Translations under genes and position numbers: made by a program | From: Roseburia faecis | Lineage (GTDB): Bacteria > Bacillota > Clostridia > Lachnospirales > Lachnospiraceae | Length of the DNA stretch: 64,000 nt | Assembly: GCF_001406815.1 (NCBI RefSeq) | Contig: NZ_CVRR01000010.1 | Location: forward strand, 19,707 to 83,706 | Reading direction: 5' to 3' | The notes under the pieces: model-generated | Seen by the model: the letters and a program-made list of their open reading frames with translations, nothing else | Told to the model about the DNA's origin: nothing | The model's database searches: none | Shown: piece by piece, positions 48,517 to 57,169 of the stretch | How the letters are laid out: every line of letters begins with the position of its first letter | How positions within the stretch are numbered: position 1 is the stretch's first letter

Positions 48517-49226
48517 AAACCACTTTCCTGCAGCTCCTTTTTTGTTATTTTTCTTCCCCAGTGAACGGTGGCATTATAGTTTCCTTCCACGACCGTAAGC
48601 GTATTTCCGTTCTTCTGGAGAACCGTAACGGAATGTTCGTTTCCGATGCGGATATGATCGCCTGCCTTGATCCTGCTGAAATTGCTGTGTTTTGTCACCG
48701 GTGCATATTTGCCAAACACTTTATCACTGATTTCTCCACACAGGGCAATACATCCATAACACTGACAGTTCGTGGCTTCCCAGAAATACTGCCGGTTTTC
48801 GTTTGTCCAGGACAGACCCTCTTTGTAAGTCTTTTTCATAGCCATAATTTTACGTCTGGCCTGTTTTGTGGTAATTTTTTTACTCACACCGACCTTGCAG
48901 GTCATAGAACCGATCAGATTTCCACCGGAAACCGAAATCATTGCTTTTCCCGGTTTGATTGCTTTTACCAGACCTTTTTTATCTACTGTTGCGACCTTCG
49001 GATTGGATGACTTCCACACCATCTTTCCGGTCGTTCCATTACACACAAGCTGCTTTGTTTTTCCAACACGGAGTGCCACATCATATGTATTCATCGACGC
49101 GGTACCAACGATTTGTATGTTTTTCTGATCGCTGTCTGCCGCCATAACCACTCCCTCTGAGGGATACCAGACAAAAACGCACATAAAAAGTATAAAACTG
49201 ATCCATCTCTTTATATATCTCTTCAC
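48495..49226 (-). CDS. secreted Ig-like (BIG2) protein with possible peptidase-like domain
   Basis: 243 residues with an N-terminal signal peptide (ISFILFMCVFVWYPSEGVVMA). Residues ~40-115 form a bacterial Ig-like fold (VALRVGKTKQLVCNGTTGKM, then WKSSNPKVATVDKKGLVKA and GKAMISV). The C-terminal ~110 residues carry CQCYGCIAL and, later, GNEHSVTVLQKNGNTLTVVE, a Cys...His arrangement reminiscent of CHAP or NlpC/P60 amidases. The catalytic assignment is uncertain. It is probably exported to the cell wall. No operon partner is seen. Confidence 0.7.
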   Translation of the reverse strand: MKRYIKRWISFILFMCVFVWYPSEGVVMAADSDQKNIQIVGTASMNTYDVALRVGKTKQLVCNGTTGKMVWKSSNPKVATVDKKGLVKAIKPGKAMISVSGGNLIGSMTCKVGVSKKITTKQARRKIMAMKKTYKEGLSWTNENRQYFWEATNCQCYGCIALCGEISDKVFGKYAPVTKHSNFSRIKAGDHIRIGNEHSVTVLQKNGNTLTVVEGNYNATVHWGRKITKKELQESGFYVETRY

Positions 49227-49366
49227 AACTGCAACCTCCCACCTTGCTCTTTTTTGTCACTGTTTTCAGTAACACTTTTCTATATTCTATAATCATGCGA
49301 CTTTTGCTGTCAATAGTTTTCCCTCCGAACGGACATGGAAAACAGATGATTTGCTGCAGAAAAAAA

Positions 49367-49394
49367 GGATAGACAGTTAAACAACCATCTATCC
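49367..49394 (-). terminator. terminator after the rubrerythrin gene
   Basis: GGATAGA (49367-49373) and TCTATCC (49388-49394) form the stem; the minus-strand RNA ends in a long U-run from the A-tract at 49360-49366. Confidence 0.8.
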
Positions 49395-49425
49395 TCTGAA
49401 ATGCTTATTTTATGCGTTTTAAGGA

Positions 49426-49968
49426 TTAACCAAAATATCTCTTTAACAGACCGGCAAATGCTTTTCCGTGTCTAGCCTCGTCACGAGCCATCTCATGAAC
49501 GGTATCATGGATTGCATCAAGGTTTGCTGCCTTTGCTCTCTTTGCAAGATCTGTCTTTCCTGCAGTCGCTCCATTCTCAGCTTCTACTCTCATTTCGAGG
49601 TTCTTCTTTGTAGAATCTGTTACTACTTCACCAAGAAGCTCTGCAAATTTTGCAGCGTGCTCTGCCTCTTCATAAGCAGCTTTTTCATAATACATTCCGA
49701 TCTCCGGATATCCCTCACGGTGGGCAACTCTTGCCATAGCCAGATACATACCAACTTCAGAGCACTCTCCCTCGAAATTTGCGCGAAGATCTGCAAGAAT
49801 GTCTTCACTCACGCCTTTTGCAACACCAACTACATGTTCGGAAGCCCAGGTCATTTCACCCTCCTGCTTTACGAACTTCTCTGCCGGTGCATGGCAGATC
49901 GGGCACTCTGCCGGTGCAGCCTCACCTTCATAAACATAACCACATACGGTACATACAAACTTTGCCAT
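49426..49968 (-). CDS. rbr: reverse rubrerythrin (peroxide-reducing)
   Basis: 180 residues from the ATG at 49968 (AAGGAGG upstream; longer frame rejected). The rubredoxin domain comes first, with ligands [20 protein letters not shown]; the diiron four-helix domain follows ([49 protein letters not shown]). This domain order is that of the clostridial reverse rubrerythrin that uses NADH-derived electrons to reduce hydrogen peroxide and protects anaerobes from air. It lies 29 bp downstream of the PerR-like gene. Confidence 0.95.
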   Translation of the reverse strand: MAKFVCTVCGYVYEGEAAPAECPICHAPAEKFVKQEGEMTWASEHVVGVAKGVSEDILADLRANFEGECSEVGMYLAMARVAHREGYPEIGMYYEKAAYEEAEHAAKFAELLGEVVTDSTKKNLEMRVEAENGATAGKTDLAKRAKAANLDAIHDTVHEMARDEARHGKAFAGLLKRYFG

Positions 49969-49997
49969 TTTAAATGTCCTCCTTATTATAAATTTAA

Positions 49998-50387
49998 TTA
50001 ATGGGTGTTTTTCTTTTTGCAGTCCGGGCATAATCCGGAAAACAAAATGGAATGGTTTTCAATTGTTCCATCAAACTGCTCCGCTGCAATCTGATTTAAC
50101 TGTTCCTGGGAAGGCATGTCCAGATCCATCACACATCCACACTCTCTGCAAGAAAAGTGGTAATGCGGTGCCGGGTTTCCGTCAAATCTGTCCGGGCCTC
50201 CACTGACAGTAATTTTTTGAATCTCCCCCAGATCAGACAAAAGAGAAAGATTCCGGTAAACAGTTCCGAGACTGATATTTGGAAATTCGTCTTTGATACT
50301 CATATAAACCGTTTCCGCAGTCGGATGATCATAGCGGCCTGTCAGGCACTGCCGGATCGCCTCCCGCTGACGACTTCGTTTTATCAT
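49998..50387 (-). CDS. perR: PerR-like Fur-family peroxide regulator
   Basis: 129 residues from the ATG at 50387 (GGGAGAG upstream). Winged helix [16 protein letters not shown] at ~45-60; metal-binding region [13 protein letters not shown] with two His and an Asp; an Asp in CVMDLDM where PerR has its sensing Asp; and structural zinc Cys pairs CRECG and CPDC. Such proteins repress oxidative-stress genes until iron-catalysed histidine oxidation by peroxide. It heads an operon with rbr, and a PerR-box-like sequence overlaps its promoter, suggesting autoregulation. A general Fur role cannot be excluded. Confidence 0.88.
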   Translation of the reverse strand: MIKRSRQREAIRQCLTGRYDHPTAETVYMSIKDEFPNISLGTVYRNLSLLSDLGEIQKITVSGGPDRFDGNPAPHYHFSCRECGCVMDLDMPSQEQLNQIAAEQFDGTIENHSILFSGLCPDCKKKNTH

Positions 50388-50444
50388 AATACTCTCCCTC
50401 ATTTCTCCATTAGTTCAAAACAATAACAGGAACTGTTACTGACA

Positions 50445-50475
50445 TTATAATAATACTTTAGTACCAAAATGTCAA
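50445..50475 (-). promoter_or_regulatory. perR-rbr promoter with overlapping PerR-box-like site
   Basis: Minus strand -35 TTGACA (50470-50475), -10 TATTAT (50447-50452), 17-bp spacer. TTATAATAATACTTT (50445-50459) is a partial match to the PerR box TTATAATNATTATAA: the left half is exact and the right half is weak. Confidence 0.6.
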
Positions 50476-50562
50476 TCCTTTTTTTCAAAATAAACGACAT
50501 ATTTTTTTCCCCGGCTCATAAACTATACAAGACATCAAATACAAAACAGGAGAATTCTTCAA

Positions 50563-51495
50563 TTGAGACGATTTATTACTTATATTTATGAATATGAACA
50601 GGGAAACCGCGGACGAAATACCGGGTTCATCCGCACCGATCTGCGCGAAAACAGCTGCCGTATGGAACTTCAGATCCGGGGGTTTGACCGTTTCAAGGGA
50701 AAATGTCCGGTCTATCTGACAGTATATGAAAATGGTCTGCAGGCTATACCTGTTACCGAATTATTGCTCACGCAGGGTATGGGATCCTGCAGCTTTACCT
50801 GTGAAAATAATCGGATCGGAAACAGTGGTTTTGACGTGCATCAGGCACAAACCCTGACCATTGCCTGTGGCAACGGAAGGTTTCTGACCGGATGCCTTTC
50901 TTCCACTCCGGTTCCGGAGGCACTCCGGGGAGAATTTTTAATCTTTCAGGAAAAAGAAGCGGTACCGCCTGCCGCTCAGGCACAGACAGAGCCGGTCATA
51001 CAGACGCAATCTACAACCGAACCAGAGCGATTCCGTCAGCCGCAAGCCATGCCAGAACCGGAACCCGTCCGACAGCCGCAAGACATACCAGAACCGGAAT
51101 CCATCCGGCAGCCCGAAACTACTCCTCAACCGGAAACGATCCAACAGCCGAAAACAATCCCTCAACCAGAAGCAGCCCGGCAGCCACAAACCTCTTATCA
51201 GAAAGTAGAAATTCAGGATATCCGAAAGCTACCAAAAAGCAACTGGAATCTGTGCAACAACCGTTTTCTTCTGCACGGTTTTTTCAATTATCACTATCTC
51301 ATGTTGAAAACGCTGGAAATGAATGGAGAAAAACGACAGTTTCTTGGAATTCCGGGAATCTATGAGCAACCGGAACGTATGATGGCAATGCTCTTTGGTT
51401 TCCCGGAATTTGAGGCAGCAGCCGCAGTATCCTCAGACTCCAAAGACATGACCGGAGTTTTCGGATACTGGATGTGTCCGCTTAATCAGGATTAA
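50563..51495 (+). CDS. uncharacterised protein with Pro/Gln/Glu repeats (possibly DUF6128)
   Basis: 310 residues. The start is a rare TTG at 50563 preceded by AGGAGAA. The N-terminal ~130 residues are a beta-rich domain (MRRFITYIYEYEQGNRGRNT). Residues ~140-210 are a disordered linker of ~12-residue repeats such as PEPEPVRQPQDI, PEPESIRQPETT and PQPETIQQPKTI. The C-terminal ~95 residues form a conserved block (NRFLLHGFFNYHYLMLK; GIPGIYEQPERMMAMLFGFP). I believe this C-terminal block is a Lachnospiraceae domain of unknown function, perhaps DUF6128. No signal peptide; function unknown. Overlaps the convergent GNAT gene by 14 nt. Confidence 0.7.
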   Translation: MRRFITYIYEYEQGNRGRNTGFIRTDLRENSCRMELQIRGFDRFKGKCPVYLTVYENGLQAIPVTELLLTQGMGSCSFTCENNRIGNSGFDVHQAQTLTIACGNGRFLTGCLSSTPVPEALRGEFLIFQEKEAVPPAAQAQTEPVIQTQSTTEPERFRQPQAMPEPEPVRQPQDIPEPESIRQPETTPQPETIQQPKTIPQPEAARQPQTSYQKVEIQDIRKLPKSNWNLCNNRFLLHGFFNYHYLMLKTLEMNGEKRQFLGIPGIYEQPERMMAMLFGFPEFEAAAAVSSDSKDMTGVFGYWMCPLNQD

Positions 51496-52030
51496 TCATG
51501 CAAAACTGCGCATGATCCCGCCACTTTTGATTGAGCATCATATAATCATGGCAGATGCCTTCGTACACGAACCCCACCCGTTCAAGCAGCCGGATACTTG
51601 CCGTATTATCCGGAAGTGCCCATGCCATGGCACGGTGAAGTTTTAAATCCCGGAACACCAGATCCATAATAAAACGCAGTGATTCCGTTGCGTATCCGCG
51701 ATGATGATATGCGCTGGAAAACTTATATCCAACCTCACACTGTTCAGAAAATCCACGTGTAATATGATGTACACATATCGTCCCTATGATACGCTCCGGA
51801 TGCTCTTTCTCATATACATAAAACCGGAACAGTGTTCCCTGTACTGCCATGTTATACTCAAACAGGAGCATCTGTCTCTGGAACTGGCGGGTATAAAAAT
51901 TCGGCATCCGATCCGGCTCAAATTTTTCAAACAGTTCTTTATCCCGCATATAAAAATCCAGTACCGCATCTGCCTGATCCGGCTTTATTATTTTTAAAAG
52001 AAGACGTTCTGTCTCATATGCAAATAACAT
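51482..52030 (-). CDS. GNAT acetyltransferase (RimJ/RimL-like)
   Basis: 182 residues from the ATG at 52030 (AAGGAAG upstream). N-terminal ETERLLLKIIKPDQADAVLDFY and the acetyl-CoA-binding region FSSAYHHRGYATESLRFIMD are typical of the RimJ/RimL branch; ALPDNTASIRLLERVGFVYEG is the usual C-terminal motif. It acetylates an amine, perhaps a protein N-terminus; the substrate is unknown. It ends within the last codons of the convergent repeat protein gene. Confidence 0.9.
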   Translation of the reverse strand: MLFAYETERLLLKIIKPDQADAVLDFYMRDKELFEKFEPDRMPNFYTRQFQRQMLLFEYNMAVQGTLFRFYVYEKEHPERIIGTICVHHITRGFSEQCEVGYKFSSAYHHRGYATESLRFIMDLVFRDLKLHRAMAWALPDNTASIRLLERVGFVYEGICHDYMMLNQKWRDHAQFCMINPD

Positions 52031-52124
52031 ACTTCTTCCTTCCATATGATTTCTATGGTATAGTATTATACTGTAATTAAAAGGTTACTTATCCCCATAA
52101 TTATCATAACGATTTCAAGGAAGA

Positions 52125-52610
52125 ATGTCTATGACTGATGATGAAAAATTTATGAAAGAAGCCTTAAAACAGGCGAAAAAAGCCTATGCGATCGATGAAG
52201 TCCCGATTGGATGTGTGATTGTCCAAAACGGTAAAATCATCGCAAGAGGATATAACCGGCGCAACATCGATAAAAATACGCTTGCCCATGCAGAACTGTC
52301 TGCCATCCGCAAAGCAAGTAAAAAAACAGGTGACTGGCGGCTTGAGGACTGTGACCTCTACGTTACGCTGGAGCCATGCCAGATGTGTGCCGGTGCAATT
52401 GTACAATCCCGTATGCGGCGGGTAATCATCGGTTCCATGAATCCCAAAGCCGGATGTGCAGGATCTGTCCTGAATCTTCTGCAAATGCAGCAATTTAACC
52501 ATCAGGTGGAAATTACCAGAGGTGTTCTTGAAGAGACCTGTTCTTCCATGCTTTCTGCTTTTTTCCGGGAACTGCGCCAGCGCAAAAAGAAGCCGGCTAA
52601 ATCCGAATGA
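52125..52610 (+). CDS. tadA: tRNA-specific adenosine deaminase
   Basis: 161 residues. Zinc and catalytic residues are His55, Glu57 (HAELSAI) and Cys85, Cys88 (LEPCQMCAGA). TadA makes inosine at the wobble position of tRNA-Arg(ACG), and is essential in most bacteria. The C-terminal Lys/Arg helix (FFRELRQRKKK) that contacts tRNA is present. It overlaps the convergent YbaK-type gene by 14 nt. Confidence 0.96.
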   Translation: MSMTDDEKFMKEALKQAKKAYAIDEVPIGCVIVQNGKIIARGYNRRNIDKNTLAHAELSAIRKASKKTGDWRLEDCDLYVTLEPCQMCAGAIVQSRMRRVIIGSMNPKAGCAGSVLNLLQMQQFNHQVEITRGVLEETCSSMLSAFFRELRQRKKKPAKSE

Positions 52611-53133
52611 TCTTCGCCTCGTGATGCATTGCAGGAATGATTTTTTCCATCAGATCTGCAGTGCGCACACGCAGGCTGGACGTATTAATACACGGATGGC
52701 ATCCCACATATTCTCCCTTTAAAACATCTTCATCAATGACCAGCTGCACATGATTTTCCACATCATTCATAAGCCCCAGCACGCTGACCGATCCCGGTGT
52801 GATATCGAGGTATTCTTCCATATACGATTCATTGGCAAATGAAAGCCGGCTTGTACCAAGCTTTTTTGACACATCCTTTGTCACGAGACGTTTATCTCCC
52901 ACAATCATCAGAAGATAAAATTCTTTTTTATTTGCCGTACACAAAAACAGATTCTTGCATATGGTAGCTTCCAGCACGCGGTCTGCCTCCTCACATGCTT
53001 CCATCGTCATCAGAGCTTCATGATCCACCCTGTCATATATAACGCCAAGTTTATCTAAAAAATCATACACACGGATCTCCTTTTCCAGTCTTCCTGACGT
53101 ATCCGCGGGTCTTCCCTGTTCCAGTTTCAACAT
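52597..53133 (-). CDS. YbaK/ProX-type aminoacyl-tRNA editing protein
   Basis: 178 residues of the INS/YbaK fold. The substrate-site Lys is in EATICKNLFLCTANKKEFYLL, and the conserved GSVSVLGLMND and TSSLRVRTADLM segments are present. These free-standing deacylases (PrdX/ProXp-ala) hydrolyse Ala-tRNA-Pro. That matches the short ProS without an editing domain at 26612-28051. Located between tadA and asnB, but on the opposite strand to both. Confidence 0.9.
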   Translation of the reverse strand: MLKLEQGRPADTSGRLEKEIRVYDFLDKLGVIYDRVDHEALMTMEACEEADRVLEATICKNLFLCTANKKEFYLLMIVGDKRLVTKDVSKKLGTSRLSFANESYMEEYLDITPGSVSVLGLMNDVENHVQLVIDEDVLKGEYVGCHPCINTSSLRVRTADLMEKIIPAMHHEAKIIRI

Positions 53134-53265
53134 AATTCTTCCTCTTTTTCTTGTATTTTGTACTCATCATACCCCTCTTTTTTGCATTTGTATAGAAATT
53201 TCTGCATAGACTAAAACCAAGATGGCTGCTTTTAGAGCCGCAGCCCAACGGTAAGGAGACAAATT

Positions 53266-55113
53266 ATGTGTGGAATTTCAGGCTTTTGCGATTTTTCATT
53301 AAACTACTATGACAAAAAAACCTTCTGGGAAACGATCCTTGTACAAATGCACGAAACTTTAAAACACCGCGGTCCGGATCAGGCGATGATTGATCTACAG
53401 CCACATGTGGGGCTGTCACATGCACGCCTTTCCATCCGCGATCTTAAAAGCGGTATCCAGCCTATGACACGTACTTTCCACGGGAAAACCTGTTCCATTG
53501 TTTACAATGGAGAAATTTATAATCACCGGGAACTGCTGCCCGAACTGCAGGCAGCCGGATATCGCTTTACCACAACATCCGACACGGAAATCATTCTGTG
53601 CGCTTATATGCATTTTGGAAAAAATTTTGTTGAAAAATTAAATGGAATTTTCGCATTTGCAATCTGGGACGATACCACCAGAGAACTGCTTCTCTACCGT
53701 GACCGTGCCGGCACAAAGCCTTTGTTTTATACCCAGACCGGAAGCTCCTTTGTTTTCGGATCGGAACCCAAAGCATTATTTTGTCATCCGGATGTCACTC
53801 CATCCATTGACAAAAACAGTCTGCAGGAAATTCTGGCGGTCGGTCCGGCACGCACCTACGGAAACGGCGTATTCACAGGCGTAAAGGAAGTTATGCCGGG
53901 ACATTATCATATATTCTGTCCGGACGGACAGCACGACATTCTCTACTGGGATCTGCCCTGCCGGGAACATAAAGATTCCTATGCCCAAACCGTACAGACC
54001 GTTTCTTTTCTCGTGCGTGACACTGTAGAACGACAGATGGTGTCCGATGTTCCGGTATGCACCTTTCTCTCCGGCGGCATTGATTCTTCGATTGTCACTG
54101 CATTAGCCGCCCGCCATATGCAAAAAGAAGGAAAAATTTTAAACACGTTTTCTTTTGACTTCTCTGAAAACGAGAAATATTTTAAGTCCAATGCCTTTCA
54201 GCCGGAACGGGATCTTCCTTACGTCAACCGGATGCTGCAATATTGTAAAACATCCCACACCTATTTAGAGTGCAGCCAGGAGGCTCTCTTTGCCGCCCTG
54301 TCCGATGCGGTCACCGCCAAAGACCTTCCCGGAATGACCGATGTGGACGCCTCTCTTTTGTATTTTTGTTCCGAAGTCGCCAAACATAATAAAGTAACTC
54401 TCACCGGAGAATGTGCCGATGAAATTTTCGGCGGCTATCCATGGTTTTACCGACCGGAACTTATGAACCGGGATGGTTTTCCGTGGTCTGCCGATCCTGC
54501 TGCACGTACCTCCATTCTTTCCGATGACGTGCTTCGCACGCTGGATCTGGCAGAATATTCTCATGCACGCTATGAGGAAACACTCTCCCACGTTCCGCAT
54601 CTGGATGGCGAATCCCCTGAGGAAGCCCGCCGTCGTGACATTGGCTATCTGAATATCAAATGGTTCATGCAGACCCTGCTCGACCGCATGGATCGCACCA
54701 GCATGTACTCTTCCCTGGAAGCCCGTGTCCCATTTGCCGATCACCGGATCATGGAATATGTTTTCAATGTGCCGTGGCAGATGAAATATCGGAATGGAGT
54801 CGAAAAATCCCTGTTGCGGGATGCCTGTGCCGATCTGCTGCCACGGGAACTGCTCTGGCGCAAAAAAAGCCCGTATCCAAAGACATACCATCCGGCCTAC
54901 GAACAGATGCTGATCAGGCGCATGCGGGAAATTCTGAACGATCCGAATTCTCCGGTACTGCCGCTTCTGGACCGTTCCAAAACAGAAGCTTTCCTTGCCG
55001 CACCAAAGGAACTCGGCAAACCATGGTTCGGCCAGTTGATGGCAGGTCCGCAGCTCATTGCTTACTTTATCCAGATCAACACCTGGATGCAGATCTATCA
55101 TTTGTCCATCTGA
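53266..55113 (+). CDS. asnB: asparagine synthase (glutamine-hydrolysing)
   Basis: 615 residues. The glutaminase domain starts at Cys2 (MCGISGFCDF), with RLSIRD and the NGEIYNHREL loop; the synthetase domain has the PP-loop FLSGGIDSSI near residue 270. Makes asparagine from aspartate, glutamine and ATP in the cytoplasm. Start fixed by AAGGAG and the necessary N-terminal Cys. Followed by a strong terminator. The length is typical of the AsnB class, so a role in amidating another substrate is less likely. Confidence 0.96.
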   Translation: MCGISGFCDFSLNYYDKKTFWETILVQMHETLKHRGPDQAMIDLQPHVGLSHARLSIRDLKSGIQPMTRTFHGKTCSIVYNGEIYNHRELLPELQAAGYRFTTTSDTEIILCAYMHFGKNFVEKLNGIFAFAIWDDTTRELLLYRDRAGTKPLFYTQTGSSFVFGSEPKALFCHPDVTPSIDKNSLQEILAVGPARTYGNGVFTGVKEVMPGHYHIFCPDGQHDILYWDLPCREHKDSYAQTVQTVSFLVRDTVERQMVSDVPVCTFLSGGIDSSIVTALAARHMQKEGKILNTFSFDFSENEKYFKSNAFQPERDLPYVNRMLQYCKTSHTYLECSQEALFAALSDAVTAKDLPGMTDVDASLLYFCSEVAKHNKVTLTGECADEIFGGYPWFYRPELMNRDGFPWSADPAARTSILSDDVLRTLDLAEYSHARYEETLSHVPHLDGESPEEARRRDIGYLNIKWFMQTLLDRMDRTSMYSSLEARVPFADHRIMEYVFNVPWQMKYRNGVEKSLLRDACADLLPRELLWRKKSPYPKTYHPAYEQMLIRRMREILNDPNSPVLPLLDRSKTEAFLAAPKELGKPWFGQLMAGPQLIAYFIQINTWMQIYHLSI

Positions 55114-55147
55114 CGTCCCGACACCGAATATCAATCATTCTTCACTA

Positions 55148-55183
55148 AAAAAGGAGTTGCCCCGCAAAAGGCAACTCCTTTTT
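55148..55183. terminator. bidirectional terminator between asnB and the sugar ABC operon
   Basis: A 14-bp perfect stem AAAAAGGAGTTGCC (55148-55161) with GGCAACTCCTTTTT (55170-55183), 8-nt loop, with A/T tracts on both sides. Confidence 0.93.
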
Positions 55184-55225
55184 GTAGTACAGCATCAACT
55201 GCAGTTTTTAACGTTATATTTCACA

Positions 55226-56092
55226 TTATCCCTTGACACTTCCCAGTGCAATACCCTGAACGATATGCTTGGAAAGAATCAGATATACAACGATAACCGG
55301 CAGGATCGAGAATGTAATCATCACATATACCTGGCCCATATCAAACTTCAACCAGTCTGCTGCACGAAGCTGTGCAATCAGAATTGGAAGTGTTTTCTTT
55401 TTATCATCATGCAGAATCAGTGCCGGTGTGAAGTAATTGTTCCAGCTGCTGACGAATGTGAAAATTGCCTGTACGGCAATCGCCGGTTTCATAAGCGGAA
55501 GTACGATACTGTTGAAGGTACGGAACTCACCGGAACCATCAATCCGCGCTGCCTCAATCAAAGATAACGGAAGTGCACTCTCCATGTACTGCTTCATGTA
55601 GAAGAATACAACCGGAGAAGCAATCGTTGGAACAATGAGTGGAATAAAGGAATCCATCAGTCCCATCTTTGTTACCAGCTTGATAAATCCAAGTGCGGTA
55701 ACCTGTGTCGGAATCATCATGATCATCAGAATAAATGGATAAATAAACCGTTTCATCCTAAACTCATACGCATGGATCGCATATGCGGTCATGGTTGAGA
55801 AATATGTACAAAGCACTGCTGAGCAGGCAGCGATGATCAGACTGTTGAACATTCCATACCAGATTGGAAGCGTTCCGTGCACCAGATTGTTCCAGTTTTT
55901 TAACAGGTTCGTACTTGGAATCGCGGTAAATCCGGATTGTAACTGTCCGTTTGATCTGGTTGCATTGATAAACATAATGTAAAACCAGAACAGACAGAAA
56001 AATGAGATAATAATCAATACTACATAGGCGATGACGCGCCGTGCATGAAGTCCTACACCCTTCTGGATGTCATTTTTATTTGTCTTTGCCAT
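55226..56092 (-). CDS. sugar ABC transporter permease (MalG type)
   Basis: 288 residues with six predicted membrane segments and the EAA loop EAARIDGSGEFRTFNSIVLPLMKP near residue 185, which contacts the ATPase. It is the inner-membrane MalG-like half of a CUT1 oligosaccharide importer. Paired with the MalF-type permease (5-bp gap) and the binding protein upstream. No ATPase gene is in the cluster, so a shared MsmK-type ATPase elsewhere is expected. Confidence 0.93.
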   Translation of the reverse strand: MAKTNKNDIQKGVGLHARRVIAYVVLIIISFFCLFWFYIMFINATRSNGQLQSGFTAIPSTNLLKNWNNLVHGTLPIWYGMFNSLIIAACSAVLCTYFSTMTAYAIHAYEFRMKRFIYPFILMIMMIPTQVTALGFIKLVTKMGLMDSFIPLIVPTIASPVVFFYMKQYMESALPLSLIEAARIDGSGEFRTFNSIVLPLMKPAIAVQAIFTFVSSWNNYFTPALILHDDKKKTLPILIAQLRAADWLKFDMGQVYVMITFSILPVIVVYLILSKHIVQGIALGSVKG

Positions 56093-56097
56093 ATCAA

Positions 56098-57015
56098 TTA
56101 CCCCTTTCTCTTGTCATTGCCGGTAACCTTAAATACGATCAGGCTTAAGACTGTGGTAAGAATGAACAGTACAACGGACAGTGCTCCTGCCATACCATAG
56201 TTCTTACTGAACAGATGCTTATTCAGATACATGATCAAGGTCATGGTAGATCTCATCGGATCACCGGTTCCGTTTGTCAAAATCTGTGGTACATCGAACA
56301 GCTGCAGACCACCGATCAGGGATGTGATAATTACATACACCAGAATCGGGCGAAGCAGTGGAAGTGTTATCTTGAAAAATACCTGTGTGGAAGTAGCTCC
56401 ATCCACCTCGGCTGCCTCAAACAGAGAAGTATCAATTCCCATCATTCCGGCCATCAGAAGAATGGTCGTATTACCAAACCACATCAGGCAGTTCATCATG
56501 GCGATCAGGCCTCTGGCACTTCCTGCGTGTGATAAAAATTTATAAGGTTCTGAGATAAATCCGATCTGCATCAGTAAAGAGTTGATTGGTCCTCCATCTG
56601 AAAAGAGAGTGAAGAACAACATGGAAAATGCAGATGCCATAATCAGGTTCGGCAGATAAATAACCGTTTTGAAGAATCTGGACCCTTTTAATTTCAGACG
56701 GACATCGGAAAACCATGCACCTAATAAAAGGGAGAGGAAAATCTGTGGTATGAAGCACATGATCCAGAGAACCATCGTGTTCTTAAAATACGTCCAGATA
56801 TCTCCACTGCTGAACAAAGCCTTATAGTTATCTAATCCAACAAATCTCGGTCCAACCTGTGTCAGACCAGACATGTAATTTTCAAAAAAACTGTTATAAA
56901 TGGTGTTTACTAACGGTACCAGCTGAAATATTACAAATACAACGATAAATGGAATCAGAAATATGTAGCCCCATTTATTATATCTGACCGCTTTTCCTCC
57001 ACTATTACTTTTCAT
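56098..57015 (-). CDS. sugar ABC transporter permease (MalF type)
   Basis: 305 residues: six membrane segments, a cytoplasmic basic start (KSNSGGKAVRYNKWGY), and the EAA loop EAAEVDGATSTQVFFKITLPLLRP near residue 215. MalF-like half of the CUT1 importer. The gene is 154 bp from the binding-protein gene with two hairpins in between, and 5 bp before the MalG-type gene. Confidence 0.93.
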   Translation of the reverse strand: MKSNSGGKAVRYNKWGYIFLIPFIVVFVIFQLVPLVNTIYNSFFENYMSGLTQVGPRFVGLDNYKALFSSGDIWTYFKNTMVLWIMCFIPQIFLSLLLGAWFSDVRLKLKGSRFFKTVIYLPNLIMASAFSMLFFTLFSDGGPINSLLMQIGFISEPYKFLSHAGSARGLIAMMNCLMWFGNTTILLMAGMMGIDTSLFEAAEVDGATSTQVFFKITLPLLRPILVYVIITSLIGGLQLFDVPQILTNGTGDPMRSTMTLIMYLNKHLFSKNYGMAGALSVVLFILTTVLSLIVFKVTGNDKRKG

Positions 57016-57084
57016 AAGACCTACCTCCCAACTGGTATGTTATGATGAATATAGTTTTTGTTACACATAGTTTTTGTTAAAATG

Positions 57085-57168
57085 ACCGTGCCTCCATTCC
57101 TGTATGGCAGGCACGGTCCCTGTGGTAAGGCTTGCTCCTTCTGGTAAGGCGCAAGCCTTATCACCTAC
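57085..57168 (-). promoter_or_regulatory. intercistronic hairpins between binding protein and permease genes
   Basis: Two stems on the minus-strand RNA: GTGATAAGGCTTGC with GCAAGCCTTACCAC (about 57122-57164), then GACCGTGCCT with AGGCACGGTC (about 57085-57118) followed by ATTTT. Such structures after a binding-protein gene usually stabilise its mRNA and partially terminate, so the binding protein is made in excess. Confidence 0.7.
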
Positions 57169-57169
57169 T

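Noticed and set aside
54265..55134. 289-residue open frame antisense to asnB
   Set aside because: A shadow of the GC-richer third positions of asnB; no ribosome site and no recognisable domain.
57122..57164. Possible further copy of the hairpin element because AGGAGCA occurs
   Set aside because: There is no ATGAGA bulge and no GTAGG end; the structure is a plain long stem typical after a binding-protein gene.
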